From Mesorhizobium japonicum MAFF 303099 (GTDB taxonomy: Bacteria; Pseudomonadota; Alphaproteobacteria; Rhizobiales; Rhizobiaceae): a stretch of 64,000 nt of DNA. The stretch spans positions 2,666,001 through 2,730,000 of the forward strand of contig NC_002678.2 in assembly GCF_000009625.1 (NCBI RefSeq). The letters are read 5' to 3'. Position numbers and translations under genes: made by a program. Below are positions 51,893 to 60,981 of the stretch, piece after piece (position 1 is the first letter of the stretch; each line of letters opens with the position of its first letter). The notes beneath the pieces are model-generated. The model searched no databases. It was not told the origin of the DNA and saw only the letters and a program-made list of their open reading frames with translations.

Positions 51893-52831
51893 TTAGCGCT
51901 TCACGGTGCCGAAGGTAACGCCGCGCAACAGATGGTTTTGCAAGAAGAACGTGACCAGGAAGACTGGGACGAGGAACAGGGTTTCGATGGCGGCAAGCAA
52001 AGTCCAGTCGGTGCCGCGTCCACCCGACGACACGGCCTGGTTCATGGCGACCGGGACCGTTCTCGTGTCGGGCCCCGAGAGCAACAGGGCGAAGAGGAAC
52101 TCGTTCCAGGTGAGGATCAGGCCGAACACGAACGTGGCGGCGAGCCCGGCAATGACCTGGGGCAGGCAAATCTTGAAGAACACCCGCATTCCGGACGATC
52201 CGTCGAGGCGGGCGGCATCCTCGACGTCTGGCGACAATTCATCGAAGAAGCTCTTCATCATCCAGATGGTGAAGGCCAGGTTGAAGGCGGTGTAGAGCAT
52301 GATGATGCCGAGATACGAGCCCGACAGGCCCACTACGCGGAACATCAGGATCACCGGAATGATCACCACAATCGCCGGCAGCATGCGCGTGGTCAGGATG
52401 ATGAACAGGTAGGTGTCATTGCCTTTCAGCGGATAGCGCGAGAAGCCGAAGGCCGCCAGGGTGCCGATGACCAGCGCCAGCAGCACCGACGCCGAGGCGA
52501 TGAAGATCGAGTTGAAGAAATAACGGTCGAATCCTGTCGCTTCCGGGGCACCGTCCGGCGTCATCGAGCGGGAAAAGACGGACCCAAAATTTTCGAGCGT
52601 GGGCTTGAACACAAAATGGTCCGGAATCAAGCCGAACAGCGACGTGGGCGACAGCGTCGGAGGCACCAGGAGCGCGTCGCCCTGCGGTTTGAAGGCGGTG
52701 AATATGATGAACAGCACCGGCAGAAAATAGATAAAGGCGACGATGGCCACGGCGAGCGTCCGCCCCCAGCCGGCCTTGTCTACTCCGCTGGCCCTGCCGA
52801 AGCCGAGCTTTCCCAATATCGATTCGGCCAC
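51893..52831 (-). CDS. ABC transporter permease (MalG type)
   Basis: A 312-residue permease with six hydrophobic segments beginning at LAVAIVAFIYFLPVLFIIFTAF. The EAA loop is SPDVEDAARLDGSSGMRVF and the C-terminus ends in FLQNHLLRGVTFGTVKR. It starts at GTG 52831 with GGGAG nearby. It lies 3 bases after the partner permease gene and one base before the ATPase gene. Confidence 0.9.
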   Translation of the reverse strand: MAESILGKLGFGRASGVDKAGWGRTLAVAIVAFIYFLPVLFIIFTAFKPQGDALLVPPTLSPTSLFGLIPDHFVFKPTLENFGSVFSRSMTPDGAPEATGFDRYFFNSIFIASASVLLALVIGTLAAFGFSRYPLKGNDTYLFIILTTRMLPAIVVIIPVILMFRVVGLSGSYLGIIMLYTAFNLAFTIWMMKSFFDELSPDVEDAARLDGSSGMRVFFKICLPQVIAGLAATFVFGLILTWNEFLFALLLSGPDTRTVPVAMNQAVSSGGRGTDWTLLAAIETLFLVPVFLVTFFLQNHLLRGVTFGTVKR

Positions 52832-52834
52832 GGG

Positions 52835-53896
52835 TCAGGCTCCCTTCGTACGGCGGTTTGCGAGGTACAGGTAGAGGTTGGTGAGAACGATCACCATGAA
52901 CAGCATCAGATAGGAGATCGCCGCGCCCTCACTCGTCTTGTTCTGCTCGTTGGCGATGCGGATCAAGTGATAGGAGATCGTCAGTGTGTCGTTGCCGCCC
53001 TTGGTGAGGAGGATGACGAGATCCGCCAGCTTGAATGCCTCGATGGTGCGGAAGAGAAGGGCCAACATCAGAAGGCCGCGGATGTAGGGGAAGGTGATCA
53101 TCCAGAATTGCCGCCAGCTGGAAATACGGTCGATGGCAGCGGCCTCGTAAAGGTATTTCGGCACCGAGACGAGGCCCGCCAGCACAAGGAGCATGACGAA
53201 GGGCGACCACATCCATGCGTCGGCGAAAACGATTCCCGCCACGGCACCGACTTTGTTGCTCATCAGGATGAACTGGTTGCCGGAGATCGAATTGATGACG
53301 TAGCTGAGAATCCCGAATGTCGGGTCATAGTAGTAGGTGAAGAACACGCCAGAGGCGACAACCGAAAGCATCATCGGTGTCAGCACCAGGATCAACAAAT
53401 ACTTGCGCAGCGGAAATTGCTTGGCGAACAGGATGGCCAGCAGAAAGCCGACGATCATCTGCGCGGAGACGGTGAACACGACGAACATGGCGGTATTGAT
53501 CAGCGCGCCCCAAGTCGCGTGAGCAGCGAGATCGTTGGTAAGGATCCGGACGTAGTTCCCGAGTCCGACGAAGCGGATCGTCTGCTGGTTTGCCTGGTAG
53601 GCGAAGAACGAAAGGCCCAGCGACCACAGCAGGGGGAAGATATTCATCACAAACAGAACGGCGATTGCCGGAGCGACCAGCAGGGCGCCGAAGTAGTGGC
53701 GGCGATACGCGTTGACGGTAAATGCGGCCGCGACCAACGCCGCCGCGGCGCCCACCACCCAGAAGGAGACAGCCGCCGGCAAGCCCGCCATTGATATGGC
53801 CGACACGACGACAGCGACAGCGATGGCGAGTTTCCAGTTGTGGGCAACAACCGCGGTAAGGCGTGGTGTCAGCAGCGTGCTTGAAACAGCGGTCAT
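52835..53896 (-). CDS. ABC transporter permease (MalF type)
   Basis: A 353-residue permease. Two extra hydrophobic segments in the first 65 residues (KLAIAVAVVVSAISMAGL, FWVVGAAAALVAAAFTV) precede the six usual helices, giving eight in total. The EAA-like loop is PKYLYEAAAIDRISSWRQF. It pairs with the MalG-type permease. No strong ribosome site precedes the ATG. Confidence 0.9.
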   Translation of the reverse strand: MTAVSSTLLTPRLTAVVAHNWKLAIAVAVVVSAISMAGLPAAVSFWVVGAAAALVAAAFTVNAYRRHYFGALLVAPAIAVLFVMNIFPLLWSLGLSFFAYQANQQTIRFVGLGNYVRILTNDLAAHATWGALINTAMFVVFTVSAQMIVGFLLAILFAKQFPLRKYLLILVLTPMMLSVVASGVFFTYYYDPTFGILSYVINSISGNQFILMSNKVGAVAGIVFADAWMWSPFVMLLVLAGLVSVPKYLYEAAAIDRISSWRQFWMITFPYIRGLLMLALLFRTIEAFKLADLVILLTKGGNDTLTISYHLIRIANEQNKTSEGAAISYLMLFMVIVLTNLYLYLANRRTKGA

Positions 53897-53975
53897 GGGA
53901 GTCCGAAATATGGAGCGCCTGGCGTGGCAATGATGGGGAGCGGCTTTGCCCGCTCCCCGCAGCTATGTCGGAAGG

Positions 53976-55409
53976 TTACTGGATAAGGCCAGCGTTCTTC
54001 AGGAGGTCCTCCTGGAACTTGGCGATGTTATCCAGGGTGGTCTTGGCGTCCTGCTTGCCAGTGATGGCTAGGTCGTACTGGTCCTGCTGCTGGGTGAGCA
54101 GTTCGAAGAACTGCGGCACGTGCCACATGTCCTTCTGCCAGTCGAGCGAGTTCGCCCAGGCGCGGTCCCACGGACGATAGGTCACGTATTTCGGATCGCT
54201 GTAGACCGACTTGATCGCGGACTGGCCGCCGGCGGCGGCGAACTGGTGCTGGATATCGGGCGAGAGCCACCACTTCACGAAGCCCACCGCTTCCTTGATT
54301 TGCTCAGGCGTCGTCCAGGTGGTGAGAACGAAAGGCTGTCCGCCGATCTGTGACGTACGATTCACCTTTCCGTCGGGGCCGCGCAGGCCTGGCGCCAATC
54401 CGAACACCAGCTTGTCGGCAACCTTCGACGTCTTGGGATCGAGCGAGGCTTCGCCGAGACCGATCCAGTCGATGTTCATGGCCACCTTGCCTTCACGGAA
54501 CAACTGGTCCGAGACGAAGATGTCCATGGTGCCCGTCTTGACCACCGGCGGCATGTACTTCAGCAATTTGAGGAAATGCTCCATGCCCTCGATGGACTTC
54601 GGGGAGTTTACGACGCCTTCGGCATGTCCGGTCGGGGCCTTGGTTTCATCCCAGATGCCGCCGCCATGCTCCCAGACGAACGTGTGGACCGAGCTCGTCG
54701 AGAAGTCGTAGCCTTTGCCTGCCTGATAGGCGATGCCGTAGAAATCGTCATCCAGCACCTGGCCGGCGAGCTTGTCGCCCTTCTTGCGCTGGAAGAATTC
54801 GCCAACATGCTCGAACGTGTTCCAGTCCATGGCGTCGATTTCTTCGCCGGTGCAGGGCAGCTTCTCATTGTACTTCGCCTTGAAGGCGGCCTGCTCGTCG
54901 TCGTTGCAGAGCACGTCCTTGCGGCCGTAGGTGACCAGCACGTCCGGGAACTGCGGGAAGCCGTAGTAGTTCGGCGTGCTGTTGGGATAGGTCGAGTAGG
55001 CGTTGAGCACGGCGGGATGCATCGACTCCATCGCCGCCTTGAGTTCCGGGTCGGCATCGATGAGATCGTTGATCTTGCGGAAGTAGCCGCCTTCGACGAA
55101 GGCGCCCAGCCACTGCGAGTCCGACACGATGAAGTTGTACTTCTTTTCGCCCGAGGTCAACGAGGCGTTGACGCGGGTGTAGAAATCCGGCCACGGAATG
55201 AAGTCGACATCGAGCTTCACGGTATTGCCAGACTTGGGCTTGTACTGCTCGTCGAAGAACTTCTTCATAATGCGGGTCGGGGGCCAATCCGGCACCGCCA
55301 TCGTCAACGTCACTTCTTCGGCAGAGGCATAGGTCACGCCTCCCACCAGTAGCGCGGCAGCGAAGCTTGCGGCTGTCGCTAGCCTTTTCACTTTGGTCAT
55401 CGCCGTCAT
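53976..55409 (-). CDS. ABC transporter substrate-binding protein (CUT1 type)
   Basis: A 477-residue periplasmic binding protein with a signal peptide of about 30 residues ending YASAE. The mature part (TLTMAVPDWPPTRIMKKFFDEQY) and its size fit the COG1653 extracellular solute-binding group; it contains four Cys, of which Cys at LCNDDEQ and LPCTGEE may pair. GGAGG lies eight bases before the ATG. Gene order ATPase, binding protein, permease, permease, ATPase resembles rhizobial polyol/glycerol-3-phosphate-type importers. Ligand unknown. Confidence 0.9.
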   Translation of the reverse strand: MTAMTKVKRLATAASFAAALLVGGVTYASAEEVTLTMAVPDWPPTRIMKKFFDEQYKPKSGNTVKLDVDFIPWPDFYTRVNASLTSGEKKYNFIVSDSQWLGAFVEGGYFRKINDLIDADPELKAAMESMHPAVLNAYSTYPNSTPNYYGFPQFPDVLVTYGRKDVLCNDDEQAAFKAKYNEKLPCTGEEIDAMDWNTFEHVGEFFQRKKGDKLAGQVLDDDFYGIAYQAGKGYDFSTSSVHTFVWEHGGGIWDETKAPTGHAEGVVNSPKSIEGMEHFLKLLKYMPPVVKTGTMDIFVSDQLFREGKVAMNIDWIGLGEASLDPKTSKVADKLVFGLAPGLRGPDGKVNRTSQIGGQPFVLTTWTTPEQIKEAVGFVKWWLSPDIQHQFAAAGGQSAIKSVYSDPKYVTYRPWDRAWANSLDWQKDMWHVPQFFELLTQQQDQYDLAITGKQDAKTTLDNIAKFQEDLLKNAGLIQ

Positions 55410-55455
55410 TCGCGTTTCCTCCCTTGGTTAACCGGATTGCTTCTCGCCGTTCGCG

Positions 55456-56568
55456 TCAGGTCATTGCCTGGCCGCTCACGGCGCGGAAGACGTGGATTTT
55501 CCTGTTATCGATGGCGATCGATGCCGAATCGCCGGTCCTGATGCTGGCGGCGATCGCTTCCGGCAGCACCATGCGCAACATCTCGCCGCCGGCCTCGACC
55601 GAGACGATCGTGATGTCGCCGAGCGGCTCGACCAGATGCACCTTCGAGGCAACCCCGGCTTCGCCCTTGGCGGCGAGCCGAATGTCGCTCGGGCGAATGC
55701 CGATCAGCGCGGCCTCGCCGGCATCGGCAGTCTTTGGCGCCGTCGCCGGAACCAGAGTCCCGAGCGGCGTGTCGAAAGACCTGGTGTCGGCGCGCACCGA
55801 GGCCGTGAACAGATTCATGTGCGGCGAGCCGATCTTGCTGGCGACATAGGTATGGATCGGCTGCTCGTAAAGCTCGTCCGGCGTGCCGATCTGGACGATG
55901 CCGCCATCGCGCATGACGGCGATCGTCTCGCCCATCGAGAGAGCCTCGAGCTCGTCGGGCGTGGCATAGATCACCGTCATCCCGAACTGGCGGTGCAGCC
56001 GCTTCAGCTCGGCGCGCGTCTCGTGCCGAAGCTTGGCGTCGAGATTGGTGAGCGGCTCATCGAGGAGAAGAATCTTTGGCCGGCGGATCAGGGAGCGGCC
56101 GAGCGCGACGCGCTGCTGCTCTCCGCCGGACAGGGTTGCCGGCTTGGCCTTCAGGCGGTGTGTCAGCTTCAGGATCTCGGCGGTCTCTTTCACCCGCTTG
56201 TCGATCTCGGCGCGCGCGGCTTTCTCCTCGCGCAGCGGATAGGCGAGATTGTCGTAGACCGTGAGGTGGGGGTAAAGCGCGAAAGACTGGAAGACCATCG
56301 AGATGCCGCGGCCGGCGATCGGCGCATGGGTCATGTCGCGGCCGCCGATCTCAAGCGTGCCGGAGTCGGCCTGGACGAGGCCGGCGATAGTGCGCAGCGT
56401 CGTCGTCTTGCCAACCGAGCTCGGCCCGAAGAGTACGAAGAAGCGGCCTTCGTCGACGGCGAAGCTCAGGTCGTTGATGGCGCGCACGGATCCATAGGCT
56501 TTGCTGAGCCCATCGAGGCGCAGCGCAATCCCCTTGCCGGCACTGGCGCGAGGCGACGTCTGCGTCAC
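55456..56568 (-). CDS. ABC transporter ATPase lacking the H-loop histidine
   Basis: A 370-residue MalK/UgpC-like ATPase and first gene of the operon. Walker A reads GPSSVGKT (48-55), the signature LSGGE (146-150) and Walker B LLLDE (167-171) are canonical. The H-loop reads ATPDELEA, with Pro204 where His is expected. A TOBE region follows. It starts at GTG 56568, with GAGG about nine bases upstream. It complements the ATPase at 50803-51891, whose signature is degenerate. Two FadR-type sites lie upstream. Confidence 0.9.
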   Translation of the reverse strand: MTQTSPRASAGKGIALRLDGLSKAYGSVRAINDLSFAVDEGRFFVLFGPSSVGKTTTLRTIAGLVQADSGTLEIGGRDMTHAPIAGRGISMVFQSFALYPHLTVYDNLAYPLREEKAARAEIDKRVKETAEILKLTHRLKAKPATLSGGEQQRVALGRSLIRRPKILLLDEPLTNLDAKLRHETRAELKRLHRQFGMTVIYATPDELEALSMGETIAVMRDGGIVQIGTPDELYEQPIHTYVASKIGSPHMNLFTASVRADTRSFDTPLGTLVPATAPKTADAGEAALIGIRPSDIRLAAKGEAGVASKVHLVEPLGDITIVSVEAGGEMLRMVLPEAIAASIRTGDSASIAIDNRKIHVFRAVSGQAMT

Positions 56569-56675
56569 GATGCGCCACCTCGTGCGGACGGAACACGCAC
56601 CATCCGTGTGATCCTCCTCGCCCTGCCGAAATGGACTGCGGCTGTCATTCCCGATCCGCCTTTTCTTTCCTAATC

Positions 56676-56686
56676 TGGTATTACCA
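56676..56686. promoter_or_regulatory. FadR-type operator TGGTATTACCA (site B1)
   Basis: Identical 11-mer to site A1 at 37530, about 108 bases before the ATPase start, the same distance as in cluster A. A degenerate copy, TGGTATTTCCT, lies at 56760-56770. The 439-base gap 56569-57007 holds no gene that I can support, only these sites in AT-rich DNA. Confidence 0.72.
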
Positions 56687-56847
56687 ATTTAAGATGCTCG
56701 TCAAGCGCTTTCTTAAAATTTGCCGTCACCAAAACAAGCTGAAAACGTCCGCTATATGTTGGTATTTCCTTCATTTTTGGCAATTCTCCACCTTCATCCC
56801 GTTCGCAAAACGCCAATCCCCAAAATCACTGAAATCGCCGACCTTCA

Positions 56848-56866
56848 AATCTGGTCGAACCAGATT
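56848..56866. promoter_or_regulatory. FadR-type operator AATCTGGTCGAACCAGATT (site B2)
   Basis: A 19-base palindrome with a core (56852-56862) identical to site A2. It is 176 bases from site B1, almost the same as the 180-base spacing of A1 and A2, which hints at looping by one regulator. Confidence 0.75.
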
Positions 56867-57007
56867 CGCTCCGAGCTACCGCGGCGACCGCCCCGGATTG
56901 CCCTCGACGACCCCCCAATCCGGTCCGCGTCGGGAGAAGTCTCATATCCTGCATCCGCCTTCGTCCAGCCCTCCTCCATGCCCAACTCACGCCGCCACCA
57001 CCCCTGG

Positions 57008-57667
57008 TCAGGATGGCGTCCGGAGTCGCGCCTGGCGCACCAGCGCTGAGGCCGCCCACCGGGCGACGGCCAGGGTCTTGCCGCTGTCCAGGCCCCAGAT
57101 GTCCTTCAGCACAATCAGCAGTTCGACGCCGAAAATCAACGACAGCGCCTGCGCCAGGCGCTCGAATTCGCGCGGCGGCAGCTCGCCCCTCAGTGGCGCA
57201 AGCGCATCCTCCAGCAGGTCCATGCGATGGCCACGGGTGAAGGGTGGCTCGCCGCCCAGCGTGCCTGCCTGCCCGCGCGCCCATTGGTCCAGCGACAATT
57301 TCAGCGCTGCCTTGAACGTTGCCTCGAAGGCCTCGATGCGCGGCATCGCGCTGTCTATCAACTCCCCCACGCGGCGTTCGGCATCGGACGAATCGGATCG
57401 CCACTCGAGTATCGGGCCTAGCCCTTCGTCGACCACCGCGTGGACCAGGGCTGTCTGGCTGGGGAAATAGCGATAGGCCGTGGCGCGCGAGACTTCCGCT
57501 GCTTCCGCGACCTCGCTGACCGAGGGCGTTGCGCCGGCCTGCATCAGCCTTGTCGCTGTCTCCAGCATCAGCCGCCTAGTACGCGCGCGAGCCCCACGCT
57601 CTACTCGCGGGTTCGGCCCTTGGCCGGCGTCGTCGCTCGCCGTGGATTGTTGACGTGAGACATCCAT
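57008..57667 (-). CDS. TetR-family transcriptional regulator
   Basis: A 219-residue regulator with a 25-residue polar extension before the helix-turn-helix (about 45-75; PSVSEVAEAAEVSRATAYRYFPSQ). The C-terminal domain is Leu-rich and typical. It is divergent from the Tm-1-like gene. The ATG at 57667 is the best start although no ribosome site is seen; upstream frame to 57784 is antisense to the neighbour. A palindrome in the gap is the likely operator. Confidence 0.88.
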   Translation of the reverse strand: MDVSRQQSTASDDAGQGPNPRVERGARARTRRLMLETATRLMQAGATPSVSEVAEAAEVSRATAYRYFPSQTALVHAVVDEGLGPILEWRSDSSDAERRVGELIDSAMPRIEAFEATFKAALKLSLDQWARGQAGTLGGEPPFTRGHRMDLLEDALAPLRGELPPREFERLAQALSLIFGVELLIVLKDIWGLDSGKTLAVARWAASALVRQARLRTPS

Positions 57668-57675
57668 ATCAATAC

Positions 57676-57689
57676 GATACGCGCGTCTC
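57676..57689. promoter_or_regulatory. Palindrome GATACGCGCGTCTC, candidate TetR operator
   Basis: GA-N-ACGCGCGT-N-TC palindrome 8 bases before the TetR start and about 85 bases before the Tm-1-like gene. It is well placed for autoregulation and control of the divergent operon. Confidence 0.55.
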
Positions 57690-57773
57690 AAAAATTTGCA
57701 ATGACCTTCGCATCGTCGAACGGCCGGGCAATGAGCGGCAGACGCATCGCGCCTGCCTGGATTGGGGAACGCA

Positions 57774-58967
57774 ATGAAGCGCATCTATGTGGTGGGCACC
57801 GCCGACACCAAGGGCGAGGAACTCGCCTTCCTGGCCGATGCGATCGCTGCAACGGGTGCCGCCGTTTCCCGCGTCGATGTCGGAACGCGCGACGCAACAA
57901 TACCCGTCGACATCAGCGCGAACGACATTGCCGGCCACCACCCCGGCGGCCGTGACGCCGTGCTCGGCGGCAATGACCGTGGCGCCGCGGTCGCCGCCAT
58001 GGGCGTTGCCTTCGCCCGCTTTGCGCAATCGCGAAACGACATCGCCGCCATGATCGGCATTGGCGGCGGCGGCGGCACCTCGATCGTCACATCGGGCATG
58101 CGCGCCCTGCCGCTCGGCCTGCCGAAAATCATGGTCTCGACGCTCGCCTCAGGCGACACGGCTCCCTATGTCGATGTCTCCGACATCATCATGATGCCGT
58201 CGGTGACCGACATGGCCGGGCTGAACCGGCTCTCCCGCGTCGTGTTGCACAACGCCGCCCAGGCGATAGCAGGCATGGCGGCAAGGCCGGCGCCGCCGCC
58301 CGACGGCAAACCGTCGATCGGCCTCACCATGTTCGGCGTCACCACGCCTTGCGTGACCACTATCGCCGACGCGCTTCGCTCGACCTATGACTGCATGGTC
58401 TTCCACGCCACCGGCACCGGCGGCCGCAGCATGGAGAAGCTGGCCGACAGCGGCCTGCTGTCCGGCGTCATCGACATCACCACGACCGAAGTCTGCGACC
58501 TCCTGCTTGGCGGCGTGCTGCCGGCGACGGAGGACCGTTTCGGCGCGATCGCCCGCACCGGCCTGCCCTATGTCGGCTCGGTCGGCGCGCTCGACATGGT
58601 CAACTTCTGGGCGCCTTCCACCGTTCCGGAACGCTATCGCGGACGGCTATTCTACGAGCACAATCCCAACGTCACGCTGATGCGCACAAGCGCGGACGAA
58701 TGCCGCGCGATCGGCGAGTGGATCGGCACCAGGCTCGCCCTCTGCGATGGGCCGGTGCATTTCCTGATCCCGGAAAAAGGCGTCTCGGCGCTCGACATCG
58801 AGGGCGGCACCTTCTTCGATCGAGAGGCCGACGCCGTCCTGTTCGAAGCCATCGAGCGCACGATCAAGCCGAATGCCAATCGTCGCGTCACGCGCTTGCC
58901 GCTGCACATCAACGACCCCGAATTCGCCAAGGCTGTCGCGGCTTTTCTCGACATCGCCAGACACTGA
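57774..58967 (+). CDS. Tm-1-like ATP-binding domain protein (UPF0261)
   Basis: A 397-residue protein of the UPF0261 family, homologous to the N-terminal half of tomato Tm-1. Features: [13 protein letters not shown] at the start, [25 protein letters not shown] near residue 95, and [18 protein letters not shown] near 210, a probable nucleotide-binding loop. GGGGA precedes the ATG at 57774; a TTG at 57762 is less likely. In plants the two halves are fused; here the second half is the next gene, 11 bases downstream. Bacterial function is not established. Confidence 0.92.
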   Translation: MKRIYVVGTADTKGEELAFLADAIAATGAAVSRVDVGTRDATIPVDISANDIAGHHPGGRDAVLGGNDRGAAVAAMGVAFARFAQSRNDIAAMIGIGGGGGTSIVTSGMRALPLGLPKIMVSTLASGDTAPYVDVSDIIMMPSVTDMAGLNRLSRVVLHNAAQAIAGMAARPAPPPDGKPSIGLTMFGVTTPCVTTIADALRSTYDCMVFHATGTGGRSMEKLADSGLLSGVIDITTTEVCDLLLGGVLPATEDRFGAIARTGLPYVGSVGALDMVNFWAPSTVPERYRGRLFYEHNPNVTLMRTSADECRAIGEWIGTRLALCDGPVHFLIPEKGVSALDIEGGTFFDREADAVLFEAIERTIKPNANRRVTRLPLHINDPEFAKAVAAFLDIARH

Positions 58968-58978
58968 GGTCCAAAAAT

Positions 58979-59839
58979 ATGCCTGCAATACCGCGCAAGG
59001 ACATACTGAAGAAATTCCGGGGAATGATCGACAAGGGCGTGCCGATCGTCGGCGGCGGCGCCGGCACCGGCCTGTCGGCCAAGGCCGAGGAGGCCGGCGG
59101 CATCGACCTGATCATCATCTACAATTCCGGCCGCTACCGCATGGCTGGGCGCGGCTCGGCCGCCGGTCTGCTCGCCTATGGCAATGCCAATGAGATCGTC
59201 AAGGAAATGGCCTATGAGGTGCTGCCGGTGGTCAGGCACACGCCGGTGCTGGCCGGCGTCAACGGCACCGACCCCTTCGTCATCATGCCGCTGCTGCTTG
59301 CTGAACTGAAGACAATGGGCTTTTCCGGCGTGCAGAATTTTCCGACCATCGGCCTGTTCGACGGCAGCATGCGGCAAAGTTTCGAGGAAACCGGCATGGG
59401 CTTCGGGCTCGAGGTCGACATGATCGCCGAGGCGCACAAGCTCGACCTCTTGACCACGCCCTATGTCTTCAATCCAAACGAGGCGCGCGCCATGACCAAA
59501 GCCGGCGCCGACATCGTGGTCGCCCATATGGGTGTGACGACCGGCGGCTCGATCGGCGCCACCTCGGCCAAATCGCTCGACGATTGCGTGACCGCGATCG
59601 ACGCCATCGCTGATGCCGCCCGCTCGGTGCGCAAGGACGTCATCTTGCTTTGCCATGGCGGGCCGATCTCGATGCCGGACGACGCCCGTTACATTCTCGA
59701 CCGCTGCAAGGGCCTGCATGGCTTCTATGGCGCGAGCTCGATGGAGCGGCTGCCGGCAGAAACGGCGATCGCCAGGCAGACAGCCGATTTCAAGGCCGTC
59801 AAACTGGGCGAAGCGACCATGAAGAAAAAGAAGGGATGA
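58979..59839 (+). CDS. PEP-hydrolase-like TIM-barrel protein (Tm-1 C-terminal homologue)
   Basis: A 286-residue TIM-barrel protein of the phosphoenolpyruvate hydrolase-like family. Visible motifs are [32 protein letters not shown] at the start, GVNGTDPF near 90, [10 protein letters not shown] near 120 and [12 protein letters not shown] near 185. GAGG lies nine bases before the ATG. With the UPF0261 gene it forms the pair that is fused in plant Tm-1. Proposed to act on a carboxylate or phospho-substrate, without proof. Confidence 0.92.
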   Translation: MPAIPRKDILKKFRGMIDKGVPIVGGGAGTGLSAKAEEAGGIDLIIIYNSGRYRMAGRGSAAGLLAYGNANEIVKEMAYEVLPVVRHTPVLAGVNGTDPFVIMPLLLAELKTMGFSGVQNFPTIGLFDGSMRQSFEETGMGFGLEVDMIAEAHKLDLLTTPYVFNPNEARAMTKAGADIVVAHMGVTTGGSIGATSAKSLDDCVTAIDAIADAARSVRKDVILLCHGGPISMPDDARYILDRCKGLHGFYGASSMERLPAETAIARQTADFKAVKLGEATMKKKKG

Positions 59840-59843
59840 GACG

Positions 59844-60263
59844 ATGACCGACAAGAGCAAGGTGTTTGTCTACCCGAAGGACGTCAGCGCCTTCGGCTTC
59901 GACTGGGGCAGGCTGGCTCTGACAGTCGCTCCGGAAGTGAATGGCGCCACCCGCTTTTCCGGCGGTGTCGTCGACCTGCCGTCGGGCCAGGGCCACTCCC
60001 GCCATAACCATCCGGGCGCCGAGGAAATCATCTTCGTCATCTCCGGCCATGGCGAGCAGATGGTCGAGGACGAGAAGGGCAATCCGGTGGTCGCGAAAGT
60101 CGGCCCCGGCTGCACCATCTATGTGCCGGAGAGCCGTTTTCATTCGACGCTGAATACGGGCGACGGGCCGATGCGGCTTTTCGTTGTCTACTCCCCCGCC
60201 GGCCCGGAATTGGCTCTGCGCGACCTGCCGGATTTCCGGTTGCTGCCGGCGGGGCAGGACTAA
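59844..60263 (+). CDS. Cupin domain protein
   Basis: A 139-residue single-domain cupin. The first motif G-H-S-R-H-N-H-P-G-A-E-E-I (residues about 53-65) gives the His/Glu metal ligands and the second motif, with ESRFHSTLN near 95, the last His. It begins 4 bases after the PEP-hydrolase-like gene and is clearly in the operon. Likely an isomerase or dioxygenase, or a ligand-binding protein of the same pathway. Confidence 0.88.
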   Translation: MTDKSKVFVYPKDVSAFGFDWGRLALTVAPEVNGATRFSGGVVDLPSGQGHSRHNHPGAEEIIFVISGHGEQMVEDEKGNPVVAKVGPGCTIYVPESRFHSTLNTGDGPMRLFVVYSPAGPELALRDLPDFRLLPAGQD

Positions 60264-60265
60264 CG

Positions 60266-60946
60266 TCAGAGGCTGAGGCCGATCTTCATCGTACGAGCGA
60301 CCCTTGCTAGGTTGTTGGCATCGCTCCCCGCAGCGAGCCTATCCCGCAGAGTGGGGACGTCGCGCTCAGATCGGAAGACATCCGGTGAAGGTAAGCGCGC
60401 GACCCAATAAGACATACAGTTTTCCGCTGCCTCCGGACCAAGCTGCCAGAATACAAATCGAACAGCATTTTGTGGGAACATGAAACCTGGAACTTCAGAA
60501 TGCGCGAGCTCTTCAGCCAGTTCGCGTGGAGCACCAAAACGCTCAAAGAACGGCAGGACAGTCGTCTGAACGTTGGCAACGATGTTCGCGATTTCAGCCT
60601 GACGAGTAAGCGGGTTTGCGATGTTCCATGTCCGCCAGTGATACGGGGTTCGCAAATTTCCGAGGTGTCCTCCGGCTATCCAATCGCTGCCATTGGCCGG
60701 CCAGCCGTTGCGTTCATCCCATTCCCTTATTGCCTTGTTGTAGACCGACGCATGCACGACGAGTTCGACATACTCTCCGCTGACATTCAGATAGTTTGAC
60801 TGAAAGGAGATTCTGAATGTCCAGTCGCCGGCGCGGCGACTTGCATGAGGACCGCTTTTTGCAAAGCGAAATCCAACAGATTCAAGCCGAGAAGAAATCT
60901 CGCAACATGCGTCGAGAAAGATTTGCCTTGGCGGTTCCTGATCCAT
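60266..60946 (-). CDS. Hypothetical protein, possible DUF4304-like, atypical composition
   Basis: A 226-residue soluble protein. The N-terminal pattern (ISSRLESVGFRFAKSGPHASRRAGDWTFRISFQSN) resembles the DUF4304 layout of helix, GF-R, then a strand with FQSN, a family found among small accessory and immunity-like proteins; this is a weak call. The gene is visibly richer in A and T than its neighbours and uses less biased codons, which suggests recent transfer. It stands alone, convergent with the cupin gene, and has no partner that would reveal its role. Confidence 0.6.
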   Translation of the reverse strand: MDQEPPRQIFLDACCEISSRLESVGFRFAKSGPHASRRAGDWTFRISFQSNYLNVSGEYVELVVHASVYNKAIREWDERNGWPANGSDWIAGGHLGNLRTPYHWRTWNIANPLTRQAEIANIVANVQTTVLPFFERFGAPRELAEELAHSEVPGFMFPQNAVRFVFWQLGPEAAENCMSYWVARLPSPDVFRSERDVPTLRDRLAAGSDANNLARVARTMKIGLSL

Positions 60947-60981
60947 CTTGGTGAATGCTCAGGCGATCAAACCAGCGTCTA

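Noticed and set aside
51656..53794. A 712-codon plus-strand open frame opposite the ATPase and permease genes
   Set aside because: Its Asp/Glu/Arg/His-rich sequence without hydrophobic core is the typical antisense shadow of high-GC membrane-protein genes; the minus-strand genes are clear.
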